A stretch of DNA of 7,464 nucleotides from Dehalococcoidales bacterium (GTDB lineage Bacteria > Chloroflexota > Dehalococcoidia > Dehalococcoidales > ARS1013), in the NCBI GenBank assembly GCA_030672225.1, contig DAOVGW010000046.1, positions 1 through 7,464 on the forward strand, read 5' to 3'. Below, in pieces: positions 1 through 6,267 of this stretch. Under the pieces are notes generated by a model. It was not told the DNA's origin and made no database searches. It saw only the letters and a list, made by a program, of their open reading frames with translations. The translations under genes were made by a program, and so were the position numbers. Numbering within the stretch: the first letter of the stretch is position 1; the number at the start of each line of letters is the position of its first letter.

Positions 1-850
1 CAATGAGAATAGGGTAGCTGGCGTCGCCATAGATGTCTTCGCCATTGAACCGTGTACCGAGAGCGTCCTCTTTGAAAGTGATAAAATCATCGTTACCCCT
101 CATCTAGGGGCTTCCACCATCGAAGCTCAGGCTACAGCAGCTACTGATGTCGCCAAGCAGATTATTGATGTGTTTAAGGGACAGCCAGCCAGATACGCTG
201 TTAATGCTCCCTTCATCTCACCGGAAATTCTGCCGGTGCTGGCACCATTCCTCAAGGTAGCAGTCACGGTGGGCAGTCTGGTTAGCCAGCTAGCCGAGGG
301 ACAGATGAAGTCTATCCAGATAAAGTACAACGGTGAGATTGCCAACTATAACACTAATGTCCTCAAGGCGATTATTTTGGGAGGGTTACTTGAGGGAATA
401 AGCGAGGAACGGGTCAATCTGGTCAACGCCAATATAGTGGCTGCCCGGCGGGGTCTTGCCGTCGTGGAACAAAAAGAGGTATCCTGCGAAAACTATGCCA
501 ACTTGATTACTGTAGAGGTGACAACCACTACCGGGGCAACTACCGTTGCCGGTACCATACTCCGCGGCGAATCACACATCGTTCAGGTTAATAACTACTG
601 GATTGACATTATGCCCACCGGTGGTTACTTTCTGTTCAGTGACCACCGCGACCGTCCCGGACTTATCGGGGTGGTAGGTAAACTCACCGGTGATGCCGAT
701 ATAAATATCAGCTACATGCACTTGAGCCGACTCAAGCCCAGAGGTCAGGCGCTAATGATACTGGCCCTGGATGAGCCCCTGCCCGAGGAACAGAGGCAGC
801 AGATACTTGCCATGCCTGATGTATCTACCGCTAAACTGGTTAAAATTTAG
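1..850 (+). CDS. serA: D-3-phosphoglycerate dehydrogenase, long form, 3' part (5' end outside window)
   Basis: SerA oxidises 3-phosphoglycerate to 3-phosphohydroxypyruvate with NAD+, the first committed step of serine synthesis in the cytoplasm. The frame is open from base 2, giving 282 visible residues; about 240 N-terminal residues, including most of the Rossmann domain, lie outside the window. Visible parts in order are the end of the catalytic core (VAIDVF at residues 8-13; TPHLGAST at 32-39, with catalytic His34 encoded at 101-103), an intervening ASB-type domain (roughly 65-205), and a C-terminal ACT domain (roughly 209-282) with DRPG at 217-220. The ASB plus ACT arrangement marks the long form (usually about 525 residues), in which the ACT domain typically mediates serine feedback. 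The methionine encoded at 170 is internal, because homology continues upstream of it. The stop is TAG at 848-850. pdxT follows 78 bp downstream on the same strand, and the two may be co-transcribed. Confidence 0.97.
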   Translation, partial: NENRVAGVAIDVFAIEPCTESVLFESDKIIVTPHLGASTIEAQATAATDVAKQIIDVFKGQPARYAVNAPFISPEILPVLAPFLKVAVTVGSLVSQLAEGQMKSIQIKYNGEIANYNTNVLKAIILGGLLEGISEERVNLVNANIVAARRGLAVVEQKEVSCENYANLITVEVTTTTGATTVAGTILRGESHIVQVNNYWIDIMPTGGYFLFSDHRDRPGLIGVVGKLTGDADINISYMHLSRLKPRGQALMILALDEPLPEEQRQQILAMPDVSTAKLVKI

Positions 851-919
851 GGGAAAGCCTAAAGGGTTTTATTTGCCACCAAAACTAAGCAAAATCACTG
901 CACTATTAGGAAGCATTTT

Positions 920-927
920 GAGGTGAT
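920..927 (+). promoter_or_regulatory. Shine-Dalgarno of pdxT, decides the start codon
   Basis: GAGGTGAT matches the anti-Shine-Dalgarno core and places GAGG five bases before the ATG at 929. An in-frame GTG at 923 lies inside this element and would need the poorer AGGA at 908-911, so ATG 929 is the more likely start. It gives MRIGVLALQG, the usual PdxT N-terminus. Confidence 0.8.
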
Positions 928-928
928 A

Positions 929-1576
929 ATGAGAATCGGGGTCTTAGCCTTACAGGGCGACTTCATAGAGCACATTAGCACCTTGAAGAAACTAGGTGTA
1001 GAGGCGATACCAGTTCATAAGCCCGACGAGCTTAAAGGCCTGGATGGGCTTATCTTCCCCGGGGGTGAAAGCACCACCATAACCAGCCTAATGTATAGCT
1101 CTAGCCTGTTTAAGCCGCTTAAAGAGCTGGCTCAAGCTGGCCTGCCCATTATGGGCACCTGTGCCGGCATGGTCTTAATGGCTAAGAAGATAACTAACTT
1201 CAATATGGCTACCCTGGCGCTTATGGATATAGAGGTAAGGCGCAACGCCTTTGGCCGACAGGTGGCCAGCTTTGAGACCGAGCTTACAATGCCAGCCCTG
1301 GGTGACAAACCTTTTCCAGCTATCTTTATTCGTGCCCCATTAATTTTGAGCACTAGTCCGGAGGTAGAAATCCTGGCCAGACTAGATAGCGGCACTATCG
1401 TAGCTGCCAGACAAGGTAGCAAGCTGGCTATTACCTTCCATCCCGAGCTTGGTAGTGACCTGAGGCTACACCGCTACTTTTTAGAAATTGTCACCAGCCA
1501 CCAGTTGACCGGTGGGGAGGGCATTCAGAGTGGGACTAAGAAGACCAACCGGGAAGTACCTATACCAACCGATTAA
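929..1576 (+). CDS. pdxT: Pyridoxal 5'-phosphate synthase glutaminase subunit PdxT
   Basis: PdxT is the class I glutamine amidotransferase of the DXP-independent vitamin B6 route. It hydrolyses glutamine and channels ammonia to PdxS, which builds PLP from ribose 5-phosphate and glyceraldehyde 3-phosphate; the two form a 12+12 cytoplasmic complex. Taking ATG 929, the protein is 215 residues. Family landmarks are ALQGD at 7-11, PGGEST at 44-49, the nucleophile Cys78 in GTCAG, RRNAFGRQ at 104-111, and the His171/Glu173 pair in FHPEL, so the Cys-His-Glu triad is intact. It runs somewhat past the usual 190-200 residues because of a polar C-terminal tail of about 25 residues (after roughly 188) that reads into the convergent neighbour. 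Its partner pdxS is not in the window. The upstream neighbour serA is codirectional. A GTG at 923 is an alternative start that would add two residues. Confidence 0.97.
   Translation: MRIGVLALQGDFIEHISTLKKLGVEAIPVHKPDELKGLDGLIFPGGESTTITSLMYSSSLFKPLKELAQAGLPIMGTCAGMVLMAKKITNFNMATLALMDIEVRRNAFGRQVASFETELTMPALGDKPFPAIFIRAPLILSTSPEVEILARLDSGTIVAARQGSKLAITFHPELGSDLRLHRYFLEIVTSHQLTGGEGIQSGTKKTNREVPIPTD
1560..1576. other. Tail-to-tail overlap of pdxT and the DUF1015 gene
   Basis: The pdxT stop (TAA, 1574-1576, plus strand) lies inside the last codons of the DUF1015 gene, whose stop (TAG on the minus strand) is at 1560-1562. The genes therefore share 17 bp in opposite orientation. There is no non-coding space between them, and I see no hairpin plus U-tract here, so transcripts from both sides probably run into each other or terminate by other means. 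Confidence 0.9.
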
Positions 1577-2870
1577 AGACCAGTCCTGAGGGTAGTTTGG
1601 GATAAAAATAGGTTGCTTTCCTCGGCATTCGGTCACCAGCGTCAGCAATGGCTTTAATCACTTCTGTTTTGAGAGGGCTTAAGATGCATACCAGCTGGTA
1701 CTGCTCGGCTAAAACCCTTCTTATCGCATCCTCGCCGTCATAGTTATAGGTAATCCTTACCTCTTCCTGGCTACTAGTTAGCCCCAAAAGCTCCTCTAAT
1801 ATGATATGGTCAACAACACTGACATTCAGCCTCTTGTATAGCTCGGAATGAAAATAGGGCATCAACTGACTGGCAACGGTAAAGTCACGCAATTCAAGCA
1901 CCAGAAGCGACTCCCTTTTCAACCCGAAGAGAGCCAGCCTTATCCGGTCATTAGCGGCTAATAAAGCATCAATTTGCTGCTCGACCCCAGGCATATCAAG
2001 CGGTAACTCCTCTATATCAAAAAACGACTTTAGTTTGGTTATCAAGCTACTCAGGCTTGATGTTGATAGGCCGCGAAGCAGGCGATGAGGGGGCAATATA
2101 ATAAGCCCCGGGTCAGCAAAATCTACCAGTGTCATCAGGATAAAATTAAAGGCTTCGTCTCCCGATACCGATGAAGAGCAGGCACGCCGCTCATGCTGAT
2201 ACGTGAGAGCGCTTTCATAGCGATGATGCCCATCAGCAATGTAAAGCGGCTTTTCATTAAATAAGCTGCATATTAGCTTGACAACCTGAGGCTCGGTAAT
2301 CGCCCAGACATTATGTCTTTCTCCATTAGAACTGCCCAGGCTAATTATAGGCTCCTCTGACTCTTGTACCGCCAGCAGTGAGGAGAGCTGCCCTTCCCGG
2401 TCTTCAAACATGGCCAGGATGGGGCTGGTATTGGCCTTGAGTGTCCCCAAAAGGCTTACCCGGTCACTCTTGGGCCCAGCCAGCGTGCCCTCATGAGGAC
2501 GAACTATCATCCTATGCCACTCCTCCAGCCTGACGCGGACAGTGAGCCCGCGGCGTCTATACTGCCTGCCCTGATGGATAAAATAATGGTCGTGGAGATA
2601 GATAGCCGCCGTCTCATCAGTAATCAGAATGCCCTGTTTTAGCCACTGTTCCAGAATAGCTGCCGAACGGATATACTTATTATCCAGAGCTGAATCCTGA
2701 GGCAACTGACGGCCATGTTCTATACGGATAAAGTTATACTGGCTGCGGTTGTGAAGCTCTTCTTCCATCTGGGAAGTAATAATATCATATGGCGGGCAGA
2801 TAAGCGCCGATAGGTCCCCAACCTTTAACTCATTGTAACGCACACCACGAAAGGGGCGAATCTCAGCCAT
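1560..2870 (-). CDS. DUF1015 family protein (COG4198), function unknown
   Basis: This 436-residue cytoplasmic protein has no signal peptide or membrane segment. It belongs to the DUF1015 family by several motifs: MAEIRPFRGVRY at the N-terminus, CPPYDI at 25-30, RPHEGT at 124-129 with KSDRVSLL at 134-141, ADGHHRYESA at 212-221, and a C-terminal MPRKATYFYPKLPSGLV block at 415-431. Its length is normal for the family and no motif appears lost. Members have been annotated as ParB-related, and DGHHR resembles the phosphate-binding GxHR-type motif of ParB/sulfiredoxin folds; that fold also includes free serine kinases (SerK). DUF1015 genes recur beside serA/serC in other bacteria (from memory), and here serA is nearby but on the other strand. 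A role in serine or phosphoserine metabolism is therefore plausible but unproven. The ATG start is backed by GGAG (complement of 2878-2881) seven bases upstream. It is probably the second gene of a ligA operon, with a 28-bp gap. Confidence 0.94.
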   Translation of the reverse strand: MAEIRPFRGVRYNELKVGDLSALICPPYDIITSQMEEELHNRSQYNFIRIEHGRQLPQDSALDNKYIRSAAILEQWLKQGILITDETAAIYLHDHYFIHQGRQYRRRGLTVRVRLEEWHRMIVRPHEGTLAGPKSDRVSLLGTLKANTSPILAMFEDREGQLSSLLAVQESEEPIISLGSSNGERHNVWAITEPQVVKLICSLFNEKPLYIADGHHRYESALTYQHERRACSSSVSGDEAFNFILMTLVDFADPGLIILPPHRLLRGLSTSSLSSLITKLKSFFDIEELPLDMPGVEQQIDALLAANDRIRLALFGLKRESLLVLELRDFTVASQLMPYFHSELYKRLNVSVVDHIILEELLGLTSSQEEVRITYNYDGEDAIRRVLAEQYQLVCILSPLKTEVIKAIADAGDRMPRKATYFYPKLPSGLVFNRLV

Positions 2871-2898
2871 ACTTAATCTCCAATCTTTCTAAGTGAAT

Positions 2899-4962
2899 CT
2901 ATGCAGTTTTTCCTAAAAGACGGCGGAATTCATCTTCTGTGAGCTGCTTGATACCCAAAGCCTGAGCCCGCCCTAGCTTTGAGCCGGGCTCAGCACCAGC
3001 CACCAGGTATGTTGTCTTACTAGTAACATCACTCTTGGCTGTGCCACCAAGGGCTTTTATCCATGCCTCTGCCTCCTGTCGGGTGAACCTATTTAGCCTG
3101 CCGGTGATGACAAACTCCTGACCCAACAGAGGTTGCTCCTCAAGCTTGGCTACTTCCTCCTCTGGCAGGACATCTGCATCCTTTAGCCTCTTAATAATCC
3201 TTATATTCTCTTCATTCTTAAAAAAGGCGGTAACGCTGTCGGCAATTTTAGGTCCTATGGTGGGGACGGATGAAAGCTGCTCCTTTGAGGCATTAGCCAG
3301 CGCCTCAAGGCTAAAAAATTCTTTGGTTAGGATTTCTGCCGTCTCTCCGCCGACATGGCGTATACCCAAAGCATAGATGAGCCTTCCTAGTGGTCTCTTT
3401 TTACTATTCTCTATAGCGGTTATGATATTATTAGCGCTCTTATCCCCAATTCTCTCAAGCCTGGCAAGCTGCTCTTTAGTAAGATAGTACAGGTCAGAAA
3501 AATCCCTGACCAAGCCCTTTTCTATCAACAGGACGCTCATCTGTTCGCCTATTCCCCTGATGTCCATAGCTCCCCGGGAGGCAAAGTGCTCCAGTCGCTG
3601 CTGAACCTGGGCGGGACAGGCGGCATTGGGACAGTAATACATGACCTCAGCCTCGGGTTTAACAATCTCCGACCCACAGACTGGACATGCCGGGCATTTT
3701 TTATCACGAGCGCATAGCTTTTCCAGAAGACTGAACTGCTTCTCTTTTCCAGTACGCTTACTAACCACCGCTCCGATAATCTGAGGAATCACCTCACCGG
3801 CCCGCTGGATGATAACAGTGTCACCTTCACGAATGTCTTTTCTTCTTATGTCATCTTCATTGTGCAGGGCCGCCTGCTTGATGGTTACGCCGCCTACCGA
3901 TACCGGCTCTAAAACTGCATAGGGGTTAAGGGTGCCGGTTCTGCCAACACTGATTTTAATTTCCTTTAGCACAGTAGTGCCCTGAATGGGAGGAAATTTA
4001 TAGGCAATCGCCCACCTAGGCTCATGACCGACATTTCCCAGTTTGAGCTGAAGGTCAAGCTGATTTATCTTTACCACAATGCCATCAGCTTCGTAAGGCA
4101 GGCTTTCCCTTCGCTCCAGCCAAGTATTGTAGAAATCCTCAACCTCAATAATAGTGTCAAGCAGTCTATTATTCGGGCTTACCTTAAAGCCGAGGGAGCC
4201 AAGATACTCCAAAGTCTCCCAGTGGGTTGGAGGAGTTGCCTTACCTTCGGCATAACCCAGCATATAGACATAGATATCCAGCGGGCGTTTAGCCGTAATA
4301 CGAGGGTCAAGCTGACGCACCGAGCCAGCAGCGGCATTTCTTGGGTTGGCAAATAAGGGTAAGCCCTCCTCGGCTCGCTCCCGGTTTAATTTATTAAAGC
4401 CGGCTTTCGGCAGGAAGACCTCACCCCGCACCTCAAAACGGGACGGTGCTTCCTCAGACACAGACAGCGGAATACTCCTGATGGTCCTCAGGTTCTGGGT
4501 AATATCTTCGCCACGGAAACCATCACCCCGGGTAGCCCCGACAGCCAGTTGACCATTAACATAGGTCAGAGCTACAGCCAGCCCGTCAATTTTATGCTCG
4601 CAGGCAAAGTTAAACTGCTGCCCGCCGACTATCTTTGAGATTCGGCTATACCAGGCAAGTAACTCCTCCTGAGAGAATGCATTACCCAGAGATAGCAGAG
4701 GCAGGGGGTGCTCCACAACGCCGAAGGCTTCCACCGGGGCAGCGCCAACCCGCTGTGTTGGTGAGTCCGGGGTTACAAACTGGGGATAGGCCGCCTCCAG
4801 TTGCTTTAGCTCTCTCATCAGGGCATCATATGCAGCATCACTAATCTCGGGGCTATCCAGCACATAGTAGAGATAATTGTGACGGCTAATTTCAGCCCTT
4901 AGTCGCCCTAAACTTTTCTTTACTTTAGCTAGGTCGCCAGCTGAGCCTAATCCTTGATTCAT
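2899..4962 (-). CDS. ligA: NAD+-dependent DNA ligase LigA
   Basis: LigA seals 3'-OH/5'-phosphate nicks in replication and repair, using NAD+ to adenylate an active-site lysine. At 687 residues it is full length. Domains in order are Ia (about 20-75, with YYVLD at 32-36 and Asp42, Tyr45 and Asp46 matching the NMN-binding residues); the adenylation domain (about 76-325) with KIDG at 124-127 (Lys124 is the AMP acceptor), ATRGDG at 143-148, EVRGEVF at 177-183, NPRNAAAG at 206-213 and DGIVVKI at 293-299; the OB fold (about 326-412); a zinc finger with Cys426, Cys429, Cys444 and Cys449; helix-hairpin-helix repeats (about 465-600); and BRCT (about 609-685). Oddities are EHKIDG instead of the commoner EPKIDG, and a short insertion before the zinc finger that brings two extra cysteines (417 and 423). 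The ATG is the only reasonable start: no in-frame GTG or TTG occurs in the next 20 or so codons, and no Shine-Dalgarno precedes it. It heads the minus-strand unit ligA-DUF1015. Confidence 0.99.
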   Translation of the reverse strand: MNQGLGSAGDLAKVKKSLGRLRAEISRHNYLYYVLDSPEISDAAYDALMRELKQLEAAYPQFVTPDSPTQRVGAAPVEAFGVVEHPLPLLSLGNAFSQEELLAWYSRISKIVGGQQFNFACEHKIDGLAVALTYVNGQLAVGATRGDGFRGEDITQNLRTIRSIPLSVSEEAPSRFEVRGEVFLPKAGFNKLNRERAEEGLPLFANPRNAAAGSVRQLDPRITAKRPLDIYVYMLGYAEGKATPPTHWETLEYLGSLGFKVSPNNRLLDTIIEVEDFYNTWLERRESLPYEADGIVVKINQLDLQLKLGNVGHEPRWAIAYKFPPIQGTTVLKEIKISVGRTGTLNPYAVLEPVSVGGVTIKQAALHNEDDIRRKDIREGDTVIIQRAGEVIPQIIGAVVSKRTGKEKQFSLLEKLCARDKKCPACPVCGSEIVKPEAEVMYYCPNAACPAQVQQRLEHFASRGAMDIRGIGEQMSVLLIEKGLVRDFSDLYYLTKEQLARLERIGDKSANNIITAIENSKKRPLGRLIYALGIRHVGGETAEILTKEFFSLEALANASKEQLSSVPTIGPKIADSVTAFFKNEENIRIIKRLKDADVLPEEEVAKLEEQPLLGQEFVITGRLNRFTRQEAEAWIKALGGTAKSDVTSKTTYLVAGAEPGSKLGRAQALGIKQLTEDEFRRLLGKTA

Positions 4963-4971
4963 TCTAATTTA

Positions 4972-4998
4972 AGTATAGCACAGCCCATGCCAGGGCAA
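4972..4998 (-). promoter_or_regulatory. Putative ligA promoter with extended -10, close to the ATG
   Basis: On the minus strand TGC-TATACT is an extended -10 element (TATACT is the complement of 4972-4977), with a weak -35 candidate TTGCCC (complement of 4993-4998) at 15-bp spacing. Only nine bases separate TATACT from the ligA ATG, so transcription would begin within a few bases of the start codon. No Shine-Dalgarno is present in that gap or just above it. This points to leaderless ligA mRNA. The call rests on motif matching alone. Confidence 0.45.
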
Positions 4999-5067
4999 AA
5001 GATAAGGCTAACCTCATATCTAGGAATAGACGCCATTTGCAGAGGAAGAACAAAGAGGGTCTTAAGG

Positions 5068-5096
5068 TTGATAAAATAGTCTTGGGGTATTATGCT
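5068..5096 (+). promoter_or_regulatory. Putative sigma-70-type promoter of pth
   Basis: TTGATA (5068-5073, five of six bases of the -35 consensus) and TATGCT (5091-5096, four of six) are separated by 17 bp. Transcription would start near 5103, giving a leader of about 26 bases before the GTG at 5129. An overlapping TATTAT at 5088-5093 matches the -10 consensus better but sits at only 14-bp spacing. The region is the divergent gap between ligA and pth, so a promoter is expected here. Confidence 0.4.
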
Positions 5097-5128
5097 TATG
5101 AGGTAGCTTTTAAGGCGAAAAGACAAAA

Positions 5129-5728
5129 GTGAAATTAATTGTTGGTCTGGGCAACCCAGGACGCGCTTATTCAAGTAACCGCCACAATATAGGTTTTACC
5201 TGCCTGAGACATTTTGCCAAACAGGTGGGCATCCGTTTCAATAAAAAGGTGTGCTTGGCCCGAACCGGCAGCGGTGAGGTCAGCGGCAGTAAAGTGGTAT
5301 TAGCCAAACCCCAGACCTTTATGAACTCAAGCGGGCGCTCAGTTAGTCGGCTGATAAAAAAATTCAATATAAATCCAGGCGGCCTCATCGTTATTCATGA
5401 TGAGCTTGACCTTCCCCTAGGTAAAATCCGAATCCGCCAAGATGGTAGTTCCGGCGGACACAAGGGGATTAGCTCCATAATCAACGAACTGGGAGGCCAA
5501 GATTTTATCCGTATTCGGGTAGGCATCGGCCGACCGATGTCAGATAAAGACACCACCCAAATCAGCGAGGCTGATGTTGTTAACTATGTGCTCAGTGATT
5601 TCACCGCCGAGGAAAAACAAATCATAAGTCAGGTTATATCCAGAGTCAGCGAGACTATCCTCTGTCTCCTCAGAGAAGGTCTTGTGGCGGCGATGAATAA
5701 ATATAATAAGTCTTTTGCCAAGCTTTAG
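5129..5728 (+). CDS. pth: Peptidyl-tRNA hydrolase
   Basis: Pth cleaves the ester bond of peptidyl-tRNAs released from stalled ribosomes and recycles the tRNA. The 199-residue protein is normal in length for bacterial Pth. Motifs are GLGNPG at 6-11 (Asn9), NRHNIG at 17-22 (catalytic His19), KPQTFMN at 60-66 (Asn66), HDELDLP at 90-96 (Asp91), SGGHKG at 108-113, RVGIGRP in the C-terminal third, and a closing AMNKYN segment. At the position of E. coli Asn114 (GGHNG) this protein has Lys112, a substitution I believe occurs in other bacterial Pth proteins. The start is GTG, fixed by the invariant MKLIVGLGNPG N-terminus and by an in-frame stop at 5111-5113. The only Shine-Dalgarno candidate is a weak AAGG at 5112-5115, 13 bases away. 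The downstream TIGR00725 gene follows after 26 bp. Confidence 0.98.
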   Translation: MKLIVGLGNPGRAYSSNRHNIGFTCLRHFAKQVGIRFNKKVCLARTGSGEVSGSKVVLAKPQTFMNSSGRSVSRLIKKFNINPGGLIVIHDELDLPLGKIRIRQDGSSGGHKGISSIINELGGQDFIRIRVGIGRPMSDKDTTQISEADVVNYVLSDFTAEEKQIISQVISRVSETILCLLREGLVAAMNKYNKSFAKL

Positions 5729-5744
5729 AGTCAGGTGATATAAT
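5715..5744 (+). promoter_or_regulatory. Strong putative promoter inside the end of pth, driving the TIGR00725 gene (and eno)
   Basis: TTGCCA (5715-5720, five of six bases of the -35 consensus) lies within the last pth codons. It is followed after 18 bp by a perfect TATAAT (5739-5744). The ATG of the next gene is at 5755, only ten bases past the -10, so the expected start site near 5751 would leave a leader of about four bases. The nearest Shine-Dalgarno-like string, AGGTGAT at 5733-5739, overlaps the -10 and is too far from the ATG (15 bases) to be ideal. It would also be absent from a transcript made by this promoter. Confidence 0.6.
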
Positions 5745-5754
5745 CCATATATAA

Positions 5755-6237
5755 ATGATAAATAAAAAGGTGTTCATTGCCGTTATTGGTGGTGCCAAAG
5801 CTTCTAAGCGAGAACTAGAGTTGGCTGAAGGGGTAGGCCGTGAGTTGGCCAAAAGAGGGGCTATTTTGGTCTGTGGCGGACTGGGCGGGGTTATGGAGGC
5901 TGTCTGCCGCGGCGCCACCTCAGAGGGCGGAGTGACCATCGGCATCCTGCCCGGAGAAAGCCGCCAAGCGGCTAACAAATATGTCCAGTTTCCCATTGTT
6001 ACCGGCATAGGCTATGCCAGAAATGTGGCTGTGGTGAAATCTGCCCAGGCAGTTATCGCTGTTGATGGCAACTACGGTACCCTCTCCGAGATAGGCCATG
6101 CCCTGCAAAGCGGCATCCCTGTCATTGGACTGGGTACCTGGTCACTCTTAAGAAACGGAAACACGGATAACTCAATTATCCCCGCCCAAACCCCTGTTGA
6201 AGCAGTAGAAAAAGCTCTTGAGCTAATTAAAGGCTAA
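5755..6237 (+). CDS. TIGR00725 family protein (LOG/DprA-like nucleotide-binding fold), function unknown
   Basis: This 160-residue soluble protein of the TIGR00725 family belongs to the wider SLOG/LOG-like group of Rossmannoid nucleotide-binding proteins. Landmarks are the opening strand and glycine turn FIAVIGGAK at 7-15, LVCGGLGGVMEA at 38-49 with RGA at 52-54, GILPGE at 63-68, ARNVAVV at 88-94, and DGNYGTLSEIGHAL at 104-117. The last corresponds to the PGGxGTxxE motif of cytokinin-activating LOG phosphoribohydrolases, with Glu112 in the place of the catalytic Glu. The LOG-type PGG is here DGN, so enzymatic activity cannot be assumed; ligand sensing is equally possible. The length fits the family and no part seems missing. 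The ATG start fits a complete first strand; GTG 5770 is a weaker alternative. The gene lies 26 bp after pth and 30 bp before eno, and has its own promoter-like sequence. Confidence 0.92.
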   Translation: MINKKVFIAVIGGAKASKRELELAEGVGRELAKRGAILVCGGLGGVMEAVCRGATSEGGVTIGILPGESRQAANKYVQFPIVTGIGYARNVAVVKSAQAVIAVDGNYGTLSEIGHALQSGIPVIGLGTWSLLRNGNTDNSIIPAQTPVEAVEKALELIKG

Positions 6238-6267
6238 TAGCTAAACCAACTTCAAGGCAGTAACAAA

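Noticed and set aside
852..871. Possible hairpin plus T-run after serA as a terminator
   Set aside because: The stem AAAGCCT/AGGGTTT contains a mismatch and leaves only a two-base loop, and the T-run is short. It is not a credible intrinsic terminator.
873..909. TTGCCA at 873 with TATTAG at 904 as a pdxT promoter
   Set aside because: The spacing is 25 bp, and no -10-like hexamer lies 16-18 bp downstream of the TTGCCA.
4024..4356. Plus-strand open frame of 110 codons opposite ligA
   Set aside because: It lies wholly antisense to the well-conserved ligA adenylation domain and its translation shows no family motif. It is a shadow of ligA coding.
4983..4996. GCCC-N6-GGGC inverted repeat in the ligA-pth gap as an operator
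   Set aside because: Four-base arms are expected by chance at this frequency, and no second copy is present nearby.
5088..5093. TATTAT as the pth -10
   Set aside because: It is a good hexamer, but only 14 bp from TTGATA and without another -35 at normal spacing. TATGCT at 17 bp was preferred, although TATTAT cannot be fully excluded.
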